14,355 nt of DNA from JBCBSZ01 sp039197885 (GTDB taxonomy: Bacteria; Actinomycetota; Acidimicrobiia; Acidimicrobiales; Poriferisodalaceae), in NCBI GenBank assembly GCA_039197885.1, contig JBCCTY010000084.1, positions 1 to 14,355 of the forward strand, written 5' to 3'. Shown one piece after another: positions 5,534-12,719 of the stretch. The notes under the pieces are model-generated. The model worked only from the letters and a program-made list of their open reading frames with translations. It was not told where the DNA came from and made no database searches. Each line of letters opens with the position of its first letter. Position 1 is the stretch's first letter. The translations under genes were made by a program, and so were the position numbers.

Positions 5534-7797
5534 CCGACTTCCGGGGCACGATCGGTCGCACGCTGGCCGACTCCGAGCCCCACTTCGCCTCGCCACCCCA
5601 CCCGGGGCCCGGCGCACCGAACGTCGTGATCGTCCTCCTCGACGACACCGGCTTCGCCCAGTTCGGGTGCTACGGCTCCGACATCGACACGCCGAACATC
5701 GACGCCTTGGCGGCGGGTGGCGTGCGCTTCACGAACTTCCACGTGACACCGCTGTGCTCACCGACGCGCGCCTCGTTGCTGACGGGTCGGTCGCAGCACG
5801 CCGTCGGTATGCGGGGCCTGTCGAACTGGCGCACCGGCTTTCCCCACCAGCTCGGTCACATCACGGACTCGGCGGCGACCATCGCCGAGGTGCTCGGCGC
5901 CGAGGGCTACGCCACCTTCTGCACGGGCAAGTGGCATCTCGCCCCGACCGACGACACGTCGGCGGCCGGGCCCTTCGACCAGTGGCCGCTGGGCCGCGGC
6001 TTCGACCGCTTCTACGGGTTCCTCGAGGGCGAGACCGATCAGTTCCACCCGGAGCTGGTGCGCGACAACTCCCACATCGACCCACCGGCGACGCCGGACG
6101 AGGGCTACCACCTGAGCGAGGACCTCGTCGATCAGCTCCTGCTGATGATCAACGACAGCACGGGGGTGCGGCCCGACCGGCCCTTCTTCGCCTACCTCCC
6201 CTTCGGTGCGACGCACGCCCCTCACCAGGCCCCCGCCGCCTACCTCGAGAAGTACCGGGGTCGGTTCGACGAGGGGTGGGACGTCGTGCGGCAGCGCTGG
6301 TACGAGCGCCAGCTCGAGCTGGGCGTCATCGCGCCCCACACCGAGCTCGCGCCGCGGAACCCCGGGGTCGAGGCCTGGGCCGATCTCCCCGACGACCAGC
6401 GCAGGCTCGCCTGTCGTCTCCAGGAGGCCTTCGCCGCGTTCCTCGACCACACCGACGACCAGATCGGTCGTCTCGTCGACGGACTCCGCCGGCTGGGACG
6501 TCTCGACGACACCATCCTGATCGTGCTGGCCGACAACGGCGCGTCGCAGGAAGGTGGCCCGTTCGGCGTGCTCCACGAGATGAAGTTCTTCAACGGCGTC
6601 CTCGAGTCACCCGGTGACGCCGTCGCCCACCTCGACGAGATCGGCGGTCCTGCCAGCCACACGAACTACCCGTGGGGCTGGGCCCAGTGCGGCAACTCGC
6701 CGTTCCGTTGGTACAAGCAGAACACCCACGAGGGTGGGGTCCACGTGCCGATGGTCTTCCACTGGCCGGCCGGCCTCGCCCACGACCAGGCCGGCACCAT
6801 GCGCTCGCAGTTCGTCAACGTCTCCGACGTGGTGCCGACGATCTACGACCTCCTCGACGTGACGCCGCCCGAGACCCATCGCGGGGTGCCCCAGCTCCCC
6901 GTGACGGGCCGGTCGTTCCGGCCGGTGCTCGACGATGCCGAGGTGCCGGCCACCAACCGCCTCCAGTACTTCGAGAACGCCGGCAGCCGGGCGCTCGTCG
7001 CCGAGATCGACGGGACGTGGTGGAAGGCGGTCACCAAGCACGAGCACGGGGCCGACTTCGACACCGAGCCGTGGGAGCTCTACGACCTCGACCTCGATCC
7101 GTCCGAGTGTCACGACCTGGCCGGCGCGCAGCCCGAGCGACTGGCCTCGCTCATCGAGCTCTGGTGGCAGGAGGCGCAGCGCCACGGGGTCCCGCCCCTC
7201 GACGACCGCACCCTCGCGCTCTTCGCCGCCCGTCCCGACGACCGCTCACCGCACCGTGTGGATCGTCGCTACCGCTACCGACCCCCGATGTCCCCGATCC
7301 CGGCCCACCCGTCACCGGGCGTCGGGGGGTACGCCTTCGATCTCGTCGCACACGTCACCTCGGCTCCCGGCGACGAGGGCGTGCTGTGGGCGACGGGCAC
7401 CCGCAACTCGGGGTGCTCGTTCTTCGTGCAGGACGGCCGGCTCGTCGTCGACTACAACGCGTTCGGGGACCGCACCATCGTCGAGTCGTCGACCCCGGTG
7501 CCGACCGGCGGCGCCGTGCTCGGGATGCGACTCCAGCGCGATGGTCGGCGGACCGGCTGGGTCGAGGTGTCCATCGACGGTGTGGCGTGCGGGCGGGCGG
7601 CGATCGCGTTCTACATGCGGATGGTCAGCTCGGTCGGTTCGAGCATCGGTCTCGACCACGGCTCGGCGGTCTCCCGGCGCTACGAGGCGCCCTACGCCTT
7701 CACCGGCACCCTGCACGAGGTCGTCATCGAGCTCCCGCGGCGCCCGAACCCCGACGAGGCGGCCGCCGCGGCCGCGAGCGGGATGGGTCGCCAGTGA
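5530..7797 (+). CDS. Class I (formylglycine-type) arylsulfatase with C-terminal beta-sandwich-like domain
   Basis: 755 residues, comparable to the roughly 790-residue actinobacterial arylsulfatases. The alkaline-phosphatase-superfamily core spans about 29-560. It contains VLLDDTGF with Asp38-Asp39 as metal ligands, CSPTR at 76-80 where Cys76 would be converted to formylglycine, GKWHL with Lys134 and His136, THAPH with His229, VLADNG with Asp335-Asn336, and YKQNTHEGG with Lys396. All core catalytic residues seem present. From about residue 598 a separate beta-rich region (GYAFDLVAHVTSAP onward to 735) resembles the C-terminal domain of long actinobacterial sulfatases, possibly LamG-like. No signal peptide, so it should act in the cytoplasm on imported sulfate esters. 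It needs a formylglycine-generating enzyme, not encoded here. ATG at 5530 overlaps the MBL stop and follows GGAG. Substrate unknown; released sulfate would feed sulfur assimilation or free a carbon skeleton. Confidence 0.95.
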   Translation: MTDFRGTIGRTLADSEPHFASPPHPGPGAPNVVIVLLDDTGFAQFGCYGSDIDTPNIDALAAGGVRFTNFHVTPLCSPTRASLLTGRSQHAVGMRGLSNWRTGFPHQLGHITDSAATIAEVLGAEGYATFCTGKWHLAPTDDTSAAGPFDQWPLGRGFDRFYGFLEGETDQFHPELVRDNSHIDPPATPDEGYHLSEDLVDQLLLMINDSTGVRPDRPFFAYLPFGATHAPHQAPAAYLEKYRGRFDEGWDVVRQRWYERQLELGVIAPHTELAPRNPGVEAWADLPDDQRRLACRLQEAFAAFLDHTDDQIGRLVDGLRRLGRLDDTILIVLADNGASQEGGPFGVLHEMKFFNGVLESPGDAVAHLDEIGGPASHTNYPWGWAQCGNSPFRWYKQNTHEGGVHVPMVFHWPAGLAHDQAGTMRSQFVNVSDVVPTIYDLLDVTPPETHRGVPQLPVTGRSFRPVLDDAEVPATNRLQYFENAGSRALVAEIDGTWWKAVTKHEHGADFDTEPWELYDLDLDPSECHDLAGAQPERLASLIELWWQEAQRHGVPPLDDRTLALFAARPDDRSPHRVDRRYRYRPPMSPIPAHPSPGVGGYAFDLVAHVTSAPGDEGVLWATGTRNSGCSFFVQDGRLVVDYNAFGDRTIVESSTPVPTGGAVLGMRLQRDGRRTGWVEVSIDGVACGRAAIAFYMRMVSSVGSSIGLDHGSAVSRRYEAPYAFTGTLHEVVIELPRRPNPDEAAAAAASGMGRQ

Positions 7798-7848
7798 CGC
7801 CGTCGCGAACCGGCGCGGGCAGCGGGCAGGCGGTCGAGCGTCCCGCCG

Positions 7849-8376
7849 CTACTCGATCGTCCAGCCCTCGGGGATGTCGCCGCTGACGAGCTCGTGGGTG
7901 TCGGGATCCTGCTCGACGCCCTCGAGGTGCTTCCACAGCATCATCTGGTTGCCCCACGGGTCGCGGAACGAGGCGTTGGCACCGCCGAACTCCTTCCAGA
8001 AGTGGTTGCGCCAGAGCTCGGTCGCCCCGTGCTCGACCGCAGTGTCCATGATCCGGTCCATCGAGTCGTCGTCGCTCACGAGGAACCAGGCCCGGGTGGT
8101 GCGCCCACCGTCGTGGAGCTGCTTGGGCTCGGACGGCCCCCGAGGGTCGGGAGCGGCCGCGGCGGCGTTGTAGATCCCCATGTGGAGGTTGCCGGTCGGA
8201 CCCTGGCTGCCGTCGTCGACCTTGAAGTTCTGGCCCGGGACGATCCGCTTGAAGACGCCGGGGATCCGGTCCTCGATCTCCCAGCCGAACACGGCCTCGT
8301 AGAACCGCTTGCCGGCTTCGACGTCGTCGACCGGGATGTCGATGAAGACCAGGACGTTGGGGTACGGCGTGCTCAT
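7849..8376 (-). CDS. VOC-superfamily (glyoxalase/bleomycin-resistance fold) protein
   Basis: 175 residues. Two beta-alpha-beta-beta-beta modules are visible: VLVFIDIPVDDVEAGKRFYEAVFGWEI (8-34, quoted in parts as FIDIPVDD and RFYEAVFGWEI) with the conserved FY-x-x-x-FGW, and WFLVSDDDSMDRIMDTAVEHGA (97-118 region) leading into the typical end FRDPWGNQMMLWKH (137-150). His65 in LHMGIY is a possible metal ligand, but the first-strand His/Glu ligand position holds Asp/Ile, so metal binding and activity are uncertain. A C-terminal tail from 152 to 175 is outside the core fold. ATG at 8376 lies 10 bases from the stop of the SCO6745-family gene, so it is the last gene of the minus-strand operon. Possible roles are a dioxygenase, isomerase or ligand-binding protein; I cannot choose. 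Confidence 0.88.
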   Translation of the reverse strand: MSTPYPNVLVFIDIPVDDVEAGKRFYEAVFGWEIEDRIPGVFKRIVPGQNFKVDDGSQGPTGNLHMGIYNAAAAAPDPRGPSEPKQLHDGGRTTRAWFLVSDDDSMDRIMDTAVEHGATELWRNHFWKEFGGANASFRDPWGNQMMLWKHLEGVEQDPDTHELVSGDIPEGWTIE

Positions 8377-8385
8377 GCGCCGACC

Positions 8386-9288
8386 CTATTCGACCCGGCG
8401 GCTCCGTAGCGCCGGCATCCAGCGCGGACCGGCGGTGGCGTCGATCCGGGCGACGAACGCCTCGTGGTGCGCCTCGACGGCCTCGCAGAGGGCAGCCGTG
8501 CACTCGGCACCGACCGCTCGCCACGCCGGCTCGGTGAGGGCGTCGGTGCGGGTCTCGAGGTCGAAGCGGAACCGACGGCCGGCGTCGTTCAGCGCAGCGC
8601 CGCCAGCGAAGCCCCGTGAAGCAAGACGCTCCCAGGCAGCGGCGACGGCGAGGTCGTCGGCACCGCGGCTTCGGGCGATCCACTCCTCGTCGCCGTACTC
8701 CTCGACGTCGATCATCGCCGAGTGGAGCAGCCCGACCTCGACGTCGTCGAGCCCCTCGGATGCGCACAGGGCCCAGTGGTTGTCGCCGCGGAGCTCGCGC
8801 AGGCAGTTGACGGCCAGCCACGCCGACAGGCCCGGCTGGTCTGGTCCGGGCCGGGGGAGCGCCCGGTGGGCGGCGAACATCGGCCGAGCCCCGTGATGCA
8901 CCGCGTCGACGCCGCGCCACAGGTCATCGGCGAGCTCGCCGACCTGGGACAGCAGCCCCGGCGCGATCTGCTCGAGGCCGGGTTCGATCGAGTCGTCACG
9001 GGCGGCGAGCACCGTGGCGGTGTCGGTGGCGCCTCGCTGCAGGTCGAGGACGGCGTCGATCACGGGCTGACCGATGGAGTAGGCGACCGCTCCTGCGACG
9101 GCCGAGGTGGGTTCGCCCAGCGCGGCGAGGCGCCAGGCGACGATCCAGCCCGTGCCTCCGGGCACGCCGAGGGCCTCGTAGCGGGCGATGGCGCCCGGGT
9201 CCCACATCAGCCAGCCGACGAGGTCGTGCGCCGCCGTGCCGGCTCGCGCCGTCAGGTCGGGCCAGTCGACGTCGCCCGGGGACGTCAC
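8386..9288 (-). CDS. SCO6745-family protein
   Basis: 300 residues, cytoplasmic. Family features I recognise: the N-terminal segment RYEALGVPGGTGWIVAWRLAALGEPTSAV (36-64, in parts RYEALG and GGTGWIVAWR), the central RPMFAAHRALPRP (135-147), WLAVNCLRELRGDNH (157-171) with GLDDVEVGLLHSA (179-191), EEWIA (201-205) and the closing ALNDAGRRFRFDLETRTDALTEPAW (232-256), which is a winged-helix-like region with the E-x-x-T-D-x-L-x-x-x-x-W ending typical of the family. The family is widespread in Actinomycetota, was first named from Streptomyces coelicolor and has a helix-turn-helix-like fold, but its function is unknown. GTG at 9288 overlaps the upstream Gfa-like stop (GTGA), which sets the start and implies coupling; the open frame upstream of it is a shadow of that gene. 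Confidence 0.85.
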   Translation of the reverse strand: MTSPGDVDWPDLTARAGTAAHDLVGWLMWDPGAIARYEALGVPGGTGWIVAWRLAALGEPTSAVAGAVAYSIGQPVIDAVLDLQRGATDTATVLAARDDSIEPGLEQIAPGLLSQVGELADDLWRGVDAVHHGARPMFAAHRALPRPGPDQPGLSAWLAVNCLRELRGDNHWALCASEGLDDVEVGLLHSAMIDVEEYGDEEWIARSRGADDLAVAAAWERLASRGFAGGAALNDAGRRFRFDLETRTDALTEPAWRAVGAECTAALCEAVEAHHEAFVARIDATAGPRWMPALRSRRVE

Positions 9289-9692
9289 TCTCGGTCGAGC
9301 GAGGTCGCCATCTCGGGGAGCTCGACCCAGGGCTGACGGTCGACGCACCAGGCCTCGACGTTCGGGCGGACGTCGGCCTTGTCGTCGAGGGTGCCCGCCT
9401 TGATGGCGACGATCCCCTCGGGCTGCCTCAGGGCGGAGTAGATCGGCGAGCCGCACGAACCGCAGAAGCGCCGCCAGACGAAGACCTCGTCGTCGCCGTG
9501 GTCGCCGGTGTCCTCGTAGGTCGTGAGCTCGCCCGTCACCGCGAGTTGCGACTCGTGCGCGATGAGGTTGACCGAGAACGCTCCACCGCTCTGGCGCTGG
9601 CAGTGGTCGCAGTGGCAGATCGCCGTCGCGATCAGGTCACCCGCCACCTCGTAGGTGATGGCCCCGCACAGGCATCGTCCCGTCAGCGTCAT
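9285..9692 (-). CDS. Gfa/CENP-V-type zinc protein (GFA family)
   Basis: 135 residues, normal for the family. Zinc-binding cysteines are in place: CLCG (Cys7, Cys9), CHCDHC (Cys26, Cys28, Cys31) and FCGSCGSPI (Cys77, Cys80). The family was named after a proposed glutathione-dependent formaldehyde-activating enzyme, but most members have unproven roles, and since Actinomycetota mostly use mycothiol the formaldehyde-glutathione role should not be assumed. ATG at 9692 has no convincing Shine-Dalgarno site; the gene may be translated from a short or leaderless transcript starting near the palindrome at 9711-9724. It is 48 bases downstream of the P450 stop and overlaps the SCO6745-family gene by four bases, so the unit Gfa - SCO6745 - VOC is transcriptionally linked, perhaps together with the P450. 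Confidence 0.92.
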   Translation of the reverse strand: MTLTGRCLCGAITYEVAGDLIATAICHCDHCQRQSGGAFSVNLIAHESQLAVTGELTTYEDTGDHGDDEVFVWRRFCGSCGSPIYSALRQPEGIVAIKAGTLDDKADVRPNVEAWCVDRQPWVELPEMATSLDRE

Positions 9693-9710
9693 GGCGGCAC
9701 GCTAACCGAT

Positions 9711-9724
9711 CGACCGTTCGGTCG
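9711..9724. promoter_or_regulatory. Palindrome between the second P450 and the Gfa-like gene
   Basis: CGACCG-TT-CGGTCG is a perfect inverted repeat with 6-bp arms, nested in a longer partly symmetric stretch ACCGATCGACCGTTCGGT. It lies 18 bases before the Gfa start and 16 bases after the P450 stop on the minus strand. The ACCG/CGGT composition is frequent in operators of TetR-type regulators in actinobacteria (from memory). Alternatives are a weak terminator for the P450, though no T-run follows. Confidence 0.45.
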
Positions 9725-9740
9725 CCCCGGGCCCCCGAAC

Positions 9741-10976
9741 TCAGCGGAGCGTGTAGCGGATCGGCACGGTCTTCGGGCCGCCGACGAAGGTCGTCTTCAT
9801 CGTCGTCACCGGTCCGGCGAGCTCGACCGACTCGAGCCGGGGGAGCAGGTGCGAGAACAGGTTGCGGATCTCGTTGCGAGCGAGCTGCGCGCCGAGGCAG
9901 TGGTGGATGCCCCACCCGAACGCCACCTGCTGCTTGGCGTTCGCCCGGGTGATGTCGAAGCGGAGCGGGTCCTCGAACACCTTCGGGTCGAGGTTGGCCG
10001 CCTTGTACGAGAGATAGATCCAGTCGCCCTCGGCGATCTGCTCGCCGCACAGCTCGACGTCGGCCTGCGCGGTGCGCATGAAGTGCCGCACCGGTGTGGC
10101 GAGGCGGATGATCTCCTCGACCGCGTTCGGCATCAGCGTCGGATCGTCCTGCAGCATCCGGAGCTGCTCGGGGTGCTCGATGAGCTGCAGCATGCCGTCG
10201 GCCATCGTGGCCGAGGTCGTGTCGTGACCGGCCGAGGCGACGATGACGTAGTAGCCGAGCGTCTCGAGGTCGGGCATCGGCTCGCCCCCGATGCGCCCGT
10301 TGGCGATGAGGCTGGCGAGGTCGTCGGTGGGCTGGCCTCGACGTTCGAGCGTGAGCCCCGAGAAGTACTGGTAGAAGTCGCCGATGACCTGGGCGATCAC
10401 TTCCGGGGACGCCTCGTCGCGTTGGAGGTCCGGATCCTCCTGGCCGAACATCTCCTGTGTGAGCGTCATCATCCGGCCGTAGTCCTCGGGCGGGAGCCCC
10501 AGGACCTCGAGGATCACCTGCAGGGGGTACGGCCAGGCGATCTCGGCCGCGAAGTCGAGCTCACCGCCGCCCGCTTCGAGCTTCGCCACGGCTTCACGAC
10601 TGAGCTCGTCGAGCCGGGCGTCGAGCCGCCGCACGCTGGCCGGCTTGAACCAGTCGTTCGTCAACGCTCGGTACTCACCGTGCTGGGGCTCGTCCATGTG
10701 GATGAGCGTCTTGATCTCGATCTGGCGTTCCTCGAAGGCCTCGATGTTGCCGAGCACCGACTCCGGCTCGTTGGTGAAGGTCGTGTGATCGCGCTCGACC
10801 TCCTTCAGCGTCGCATGGTCGATCAGGGCCCAGAACGGTGAGAAGCCGTCGCGCTCGATGCGGTGGATCCCGCCCCGACCGTGGAGCTCGACCGCCGTAC
10901 GGTTCCAGTCGGCCATGTCGCCCCACCGGTGGTTGTCGGTGAAGATGTCGTCTGCTGCCGGTGCGCCGATGGCCAT
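9741..10976 (-). CDS. Cytochrome P450, CYP108-like (P450terp type)
   Basis: 411 residues, soluble bacterial P450. Motifs: HMDEPQHGEYR (93-103, C-helix with His99 and Arg103), AGHDTTS (249-255, I-helix), EIIR (288-291, ExxR), FGWGIHHC (353-360) with Cys360 as haem ligand. Agreement with CYP108 (alpha-terpineol hydroxylase) is strong from memory: NDWFKPASVRRL, PYPLQVIL-x-x-LG, YYVIVASAGHDTTS, PVRHFMRTA, SYKAANLD, AFGWGIHHCLG, and the closing FVGGPKTVPIR. Relatives oxidise monoterpenes and other hydrophobic alicyclic or steroid-like compounds; the substrate here is unknown. ATG at 10976 is chosen because GGGAGG precedes it by 4 bases; GTG at 11000 would add eight residues but lacks a better site. 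No ferredoxin gene is adjacent. It diverges from the thioesterase across 86 bases and heads a minus-strand group with the Gfa, SCO6745 and VOC proteins. Confidence 0.95.
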   Translation of the reverse strand: MAIGAPAADDIFTDNHRWGDMADWNRTAVELHGRGGIHRIERDGFSPFWALIDHATLKEVERDHTTFTNEPESVLGNIEAFEERQIEIKTLIHMDEPQHGEYRALTNDWFKPASVRRLDARLDELSREAVAKLEAGGGELDFAAEIAWPYPLQVILEVLGLPPEDYGRMMTLTQEMFGQEDPDLQRDEASPEVIAQVIGDFYQYFSGLTLERRGQPTDDLASLIANGRIGGEPMPDLETLGYYVIVASAGHDTTSATMADGMLQLIEHPEQLRMLQDDPTLMPNAVEEIIRLATPVRHFMRTAQADVELCGEQIAEGDWIYLSYKAANLDPKVFEDPLRFDITRANAKQQVAFGWGIHHCLGAQLARNEIRNLFSHLLPRLESVELAGPVTTMKTTFVGGPKTVPIRYTLR

Positions 10977-10980
10977 GGGT

Positions 10981-10986
10981 CCTCCC
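10981..10986 (-). promoter_or_regulatory. Ribosome binding site deciding the second P450 start
   Basis: GGGAGG on the minus strand lies 4 bases before ATG at 10976, with a longer match GAGGGAGG. This favours 10976 over the in-frame GTG at 11000, which would place this site inside the coding region. Confidence 0.7.
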
Positions 10987-11050
10987 TCGGTTCCACCCAC
11001 GATCCGAGCACGCCGGTGGCATCACGTCCAGGCGCGCCGCGGTTGCGTGC

Positions 11051-11056
11051 TACACC
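11051..11056 (+). promoter_or_regulatory. Possible -10 element for a leaderless thioesterase transcript
   Basis: TACACC lies 6 bases before the GTG start at 11063, and no Shine-Dalgarno sequence precedes that start. A -10 box at this distance would place transcription start at or next to the start codon, as in leaderless genes common in Actinomycetota. No clear -35 hexamer is visible, so this is tentative. Confidence 0.25.
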
Positions 11057-11062
11057 GACGGC

Positions 11063-11845
11063 GTGACCGATCCCTACTTCGAGCCGTCCGACGCGGGGCC
11101 GTTCCCCCGTCCGCACGCCCACGCCCCGTGGGGCGACGACATGCTCCACGGCCGGTTGCTGGGCGGTCTGGCGGCGCGGGCGCTCGAGGCCGACCTCGCC
11201 GAGCCCGGCTGGCGGGCGGGGCGGCTGACCGTCGACCTGTTCCGTCCTGCGGCGATGGCCGCCGTCGAGGTGGAGGTCCGCCGGCTCCGGTCGGGACGCC
11301 GCCTGCGGTTGGCCGACGCCCTGCTGCGCTGCGAGGGGCACGACGTGGGGCGGGCGACCGCGGTGTTCCTCGCGGAGAGCGAGGAGCCCCCGGGTGAGAT
11401 CTGGCGGCCCGAGACGCCACCGTGGCCCGACCCGGAGGACGTCGAGGCCGAGGACGGCGCCGGTTCGCCCGACCAGACCGGCTGGTGGTTCCGTACCGTC
11501 AGCGGCGGGTTCTACACCTCCGAGCAGACGCGCCTGTGGACCAACGAGACGGCGCAGCTCGTGGACGGCGAGACGATCTCACCGTTCGTGCGCACGGCGC
11601 TGTCGAGTGACATCGCCTGCCCGTTGGCCAACAGCAGCCCCGAGGGGGTCCACTACATCAACGCCGACTTCACGGTGCTCATCGGTCGTCTCCCCGTCGG
11701 GGAGTGGATCGGCCTCGAGGTGGCGCAGCAGATCGCGGCGGACGGCGTGTCGATGGCCTCGTGCACGCTCGTCGATCGCGGCGGTCCGTTCGCCACGAGC
11801 GGCGGGGTGTCACTGGCCCGGCCGCCGATCCGACCCGAGGTCTGA
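11063..11845 (+). CDS. Acyl-CoA thioesterase, double-hotdog (TesB-like)
   Basis: 260 residues, cytoplasmic, matching thioesterase-superfamily proteins with two fused hotdog domains. First hotdog: MLHGRLLGGLAARALEADL (27-45; the GGLAARALE helix) then LTVDLFRPAAM, VEVEVRRLRSGRRLRLADALLRCEG and ATAVFL. A linker (about 107-140) rich in Glu, Pro and Asp follows. Second hotdog: about 150-255, with SSDIACPLANSSPEG (181-195) and INADFTVLIGRLPVGEWIGLE (199-219), ending in a strand with GVSMASCTLVD. Members hydrolyse acyl-CoA to the free acid and CoA. GTG at 11063 lacks a Shine-Dalgarno site; no other in-frame start lies near. Its TGA is followed directly by the complementary stop of the SDR gene. Acyl chain length cannot be read. 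Divergence from the CYP108-like P450 suggests a common substrate pathway. Confidence 0.87.
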   Translation: MTDPYFEPSDAGPFPRPHAHAPWGDDMLHGRLLGGLAARALEADLAEPGWRAGRLTVDLFRPAAMAAVEVEVRRLRSGRRLRLADALLRCEGHDVGRATAVFLAESEEPPGEIWRPETPPWPDPEDVEAEDGAGSPDQTGWWFRTVSGGFYTSEQTRLWTNETAQLVDGETISPFVRTALSSDIACPLANSSPEGVHYINADFTVLIGRLPVGEWIGLEVAQQIAADGVSMASCTLVDRGGPFATSGGVSLARPPIRPEV

Positions 11846-12658
11846 TCACCGGATCCGGGGCATCACCGGGGGCGAGCCGTCGAGGCGACCCTCCCCGATG
11901 GCGAGCGCCTGCTCGGCGTAGTGCTCCTGCGGGAGGATCCAGAAGCGGTCGGCCTCGATCGCGTCGCAGACCATGCTCGCGACCTCGGCGGCGGAGAGGG
12001 TCTCCTGGTAGTTCTCGCCGAAGTCGTCCTGGAGCTCGACGGAGCCCGGTTCGGTGCCGGGACGGTTGCGCTCGCTGGTGTTGATGTTGGTCGACACCAC
12101 GCCAGGGCACAGCACCGAGGCGCCGAGGGCGGTCGGGGCGAGCTCGTGCCAGATCGACTGGCTGAGGCCGACGACAGCGTGCTTGGCGGCGACGTACGAC
12201 GCGATGTTCGGGAAGCCGAAGATGCCCGCGGTCGAGGCGGTGTTCACGATGTGCCCGGGGCGGCCGGACTCGCGCATGCGCGGGACGAACGCGTGCAGAC
12301 CGTGGACCACACCCCACAGGTCGACGTCGATGACCCACTTCCAGTCGTCGAGTGACGAGAACGCGTCACCGAAGGCCACCACGCCGGCGTTGTTGGCGAG
12401 GACGTCGACCGAGCCCTTCCAGGCGAAGGCCTCGTCGGCCGCGGCGGTCATCGAGTCCATGGAGGTGACATCGCACTCGACGCCGAGGGCCTCGTGGCCG
12501 GCATCGCCGAGCTCGGCGACCGCTCGTTCGAGCGCGACGGCCTCGATGTCGGCGGCGATCACCGACACCCCGCGGCGTGCCAGCTCGTGGCAGAGGGCGA
12601 GCCCGATGCCGCTGGCTCCTCCGGTGACGAACGCGACCTGACCTGCTCCGAGCTGCAT
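11846..12658 (-). CDS. Short-chain dehydrogenase/reductase (classical SDR)
   Basis: 270 residues, classical SDR length. Motifs: TGGASGIG (12-19) for dinucleotide binding, Asp37 after beta-2 (AADIE), which favours NAD over NADP, NNAG (89-92), and the catalytic Ser142 (NTAST), Tyr155 and Lys159 (SYVAAKH). The region after PGVVSTNI (about 189-196) is the substrate loop. It is likely an alcohol dehydrogenase or ketoreductase acting on a hydrophobic substrate. ATG at 12658 has GGGGAGGG about 3 bases upstream. It lies 126 bases downstream of the molybdopterin oxidoreductase on the same strand, with two palindromes in the gap, so it may have its own promoter. Its stop touches the thioesterase stop on the other strand. 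Confidence 0.95.
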   Translation of the reverse strand: MQLGAGQVAFVTGGASGIGLALCHELARRGVSVIAADIEAVALERAVAELGDAGHEALGVECDVTSMDSMTAAADEAFAWKGSVDVLANNAGVVAFGDAFSSLDDWKWVIDVDLWGVVHGLHAFVPRMRESGRPGHIVNTASTAGIFGFPNIASYVAAKHAVVGLSQSIWHELAPTALGASVLCPGVVSTNINTSERNRPGTEPGSVELQDDFGENYQETLSAAEVASMVCDAIEADRFWILPQEHYAEQALAIGEGRLDGSPPVMPRIR

Positions 12659-12675
12659 CTGCCCTCCCCGATCCC

Positions 12676-12696
12676 GGCTGCGATCTTCGCAGAGCC
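12676..12696. promoter_or_regulatory. Hairpin upstream of the SDR gene
   Basis: CTGCGA-TCT-TCGCAG (12678-12692) is a perfect 6-bp inverted repeat with a 3-base loop, extendable by GG/CC with a two-base bulge. It lies 19 bases before the SDR start. It might be an operator or a structured leader, or a weak terminator for the molybdopterin oxidoreductase, although no T-run follows. Confidence 0.35.
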
Positions 12697-12707
12697 GGTT
12701 CGGTCGT

Positions 12708-12719
12708 CCCGCATGCGGG
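12708..12719. promoter_or_regulatory. Perfect 12-bp palindrome upstream of the SDR gene
   Basis: CCCGCATGCGGG is a perfect palindrome 49 bases before the SDR start. The distance suits a regulator site near the promoter; the regulator is unknown. Confidence 0.4.

Noticed and set aside
5502..6617. 371-residue plus-strand frame overlapping the sulfatase
   Set aside because: Arg/Pro-rich translation in another frame of the sulfatase gene, with no domain.
7798..7848. Possible terminator between the convergent sulfatase and VOC genes
   Set aside because: Only weak inverted repeats with long loops (for example CGCCG-8-CGGCG at 7798-7815) and no T-run; not enough to call.
9498..10841. 447-residue plus-strand open frame opposite the CYP108-like P450 and the Gfa-like gene
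   Set aside because: It crosses two real minus-strand genes with intact motifs and has no motif of its own.
11000..11025. Alternative upstream starts (GTG at 11000 and beyond) for the second P450
   Set aside because: The ATG at 10976 has a near-perfect ribosome binding site at 4 bases; upstream residues do not resemble a P450 N-terminus.
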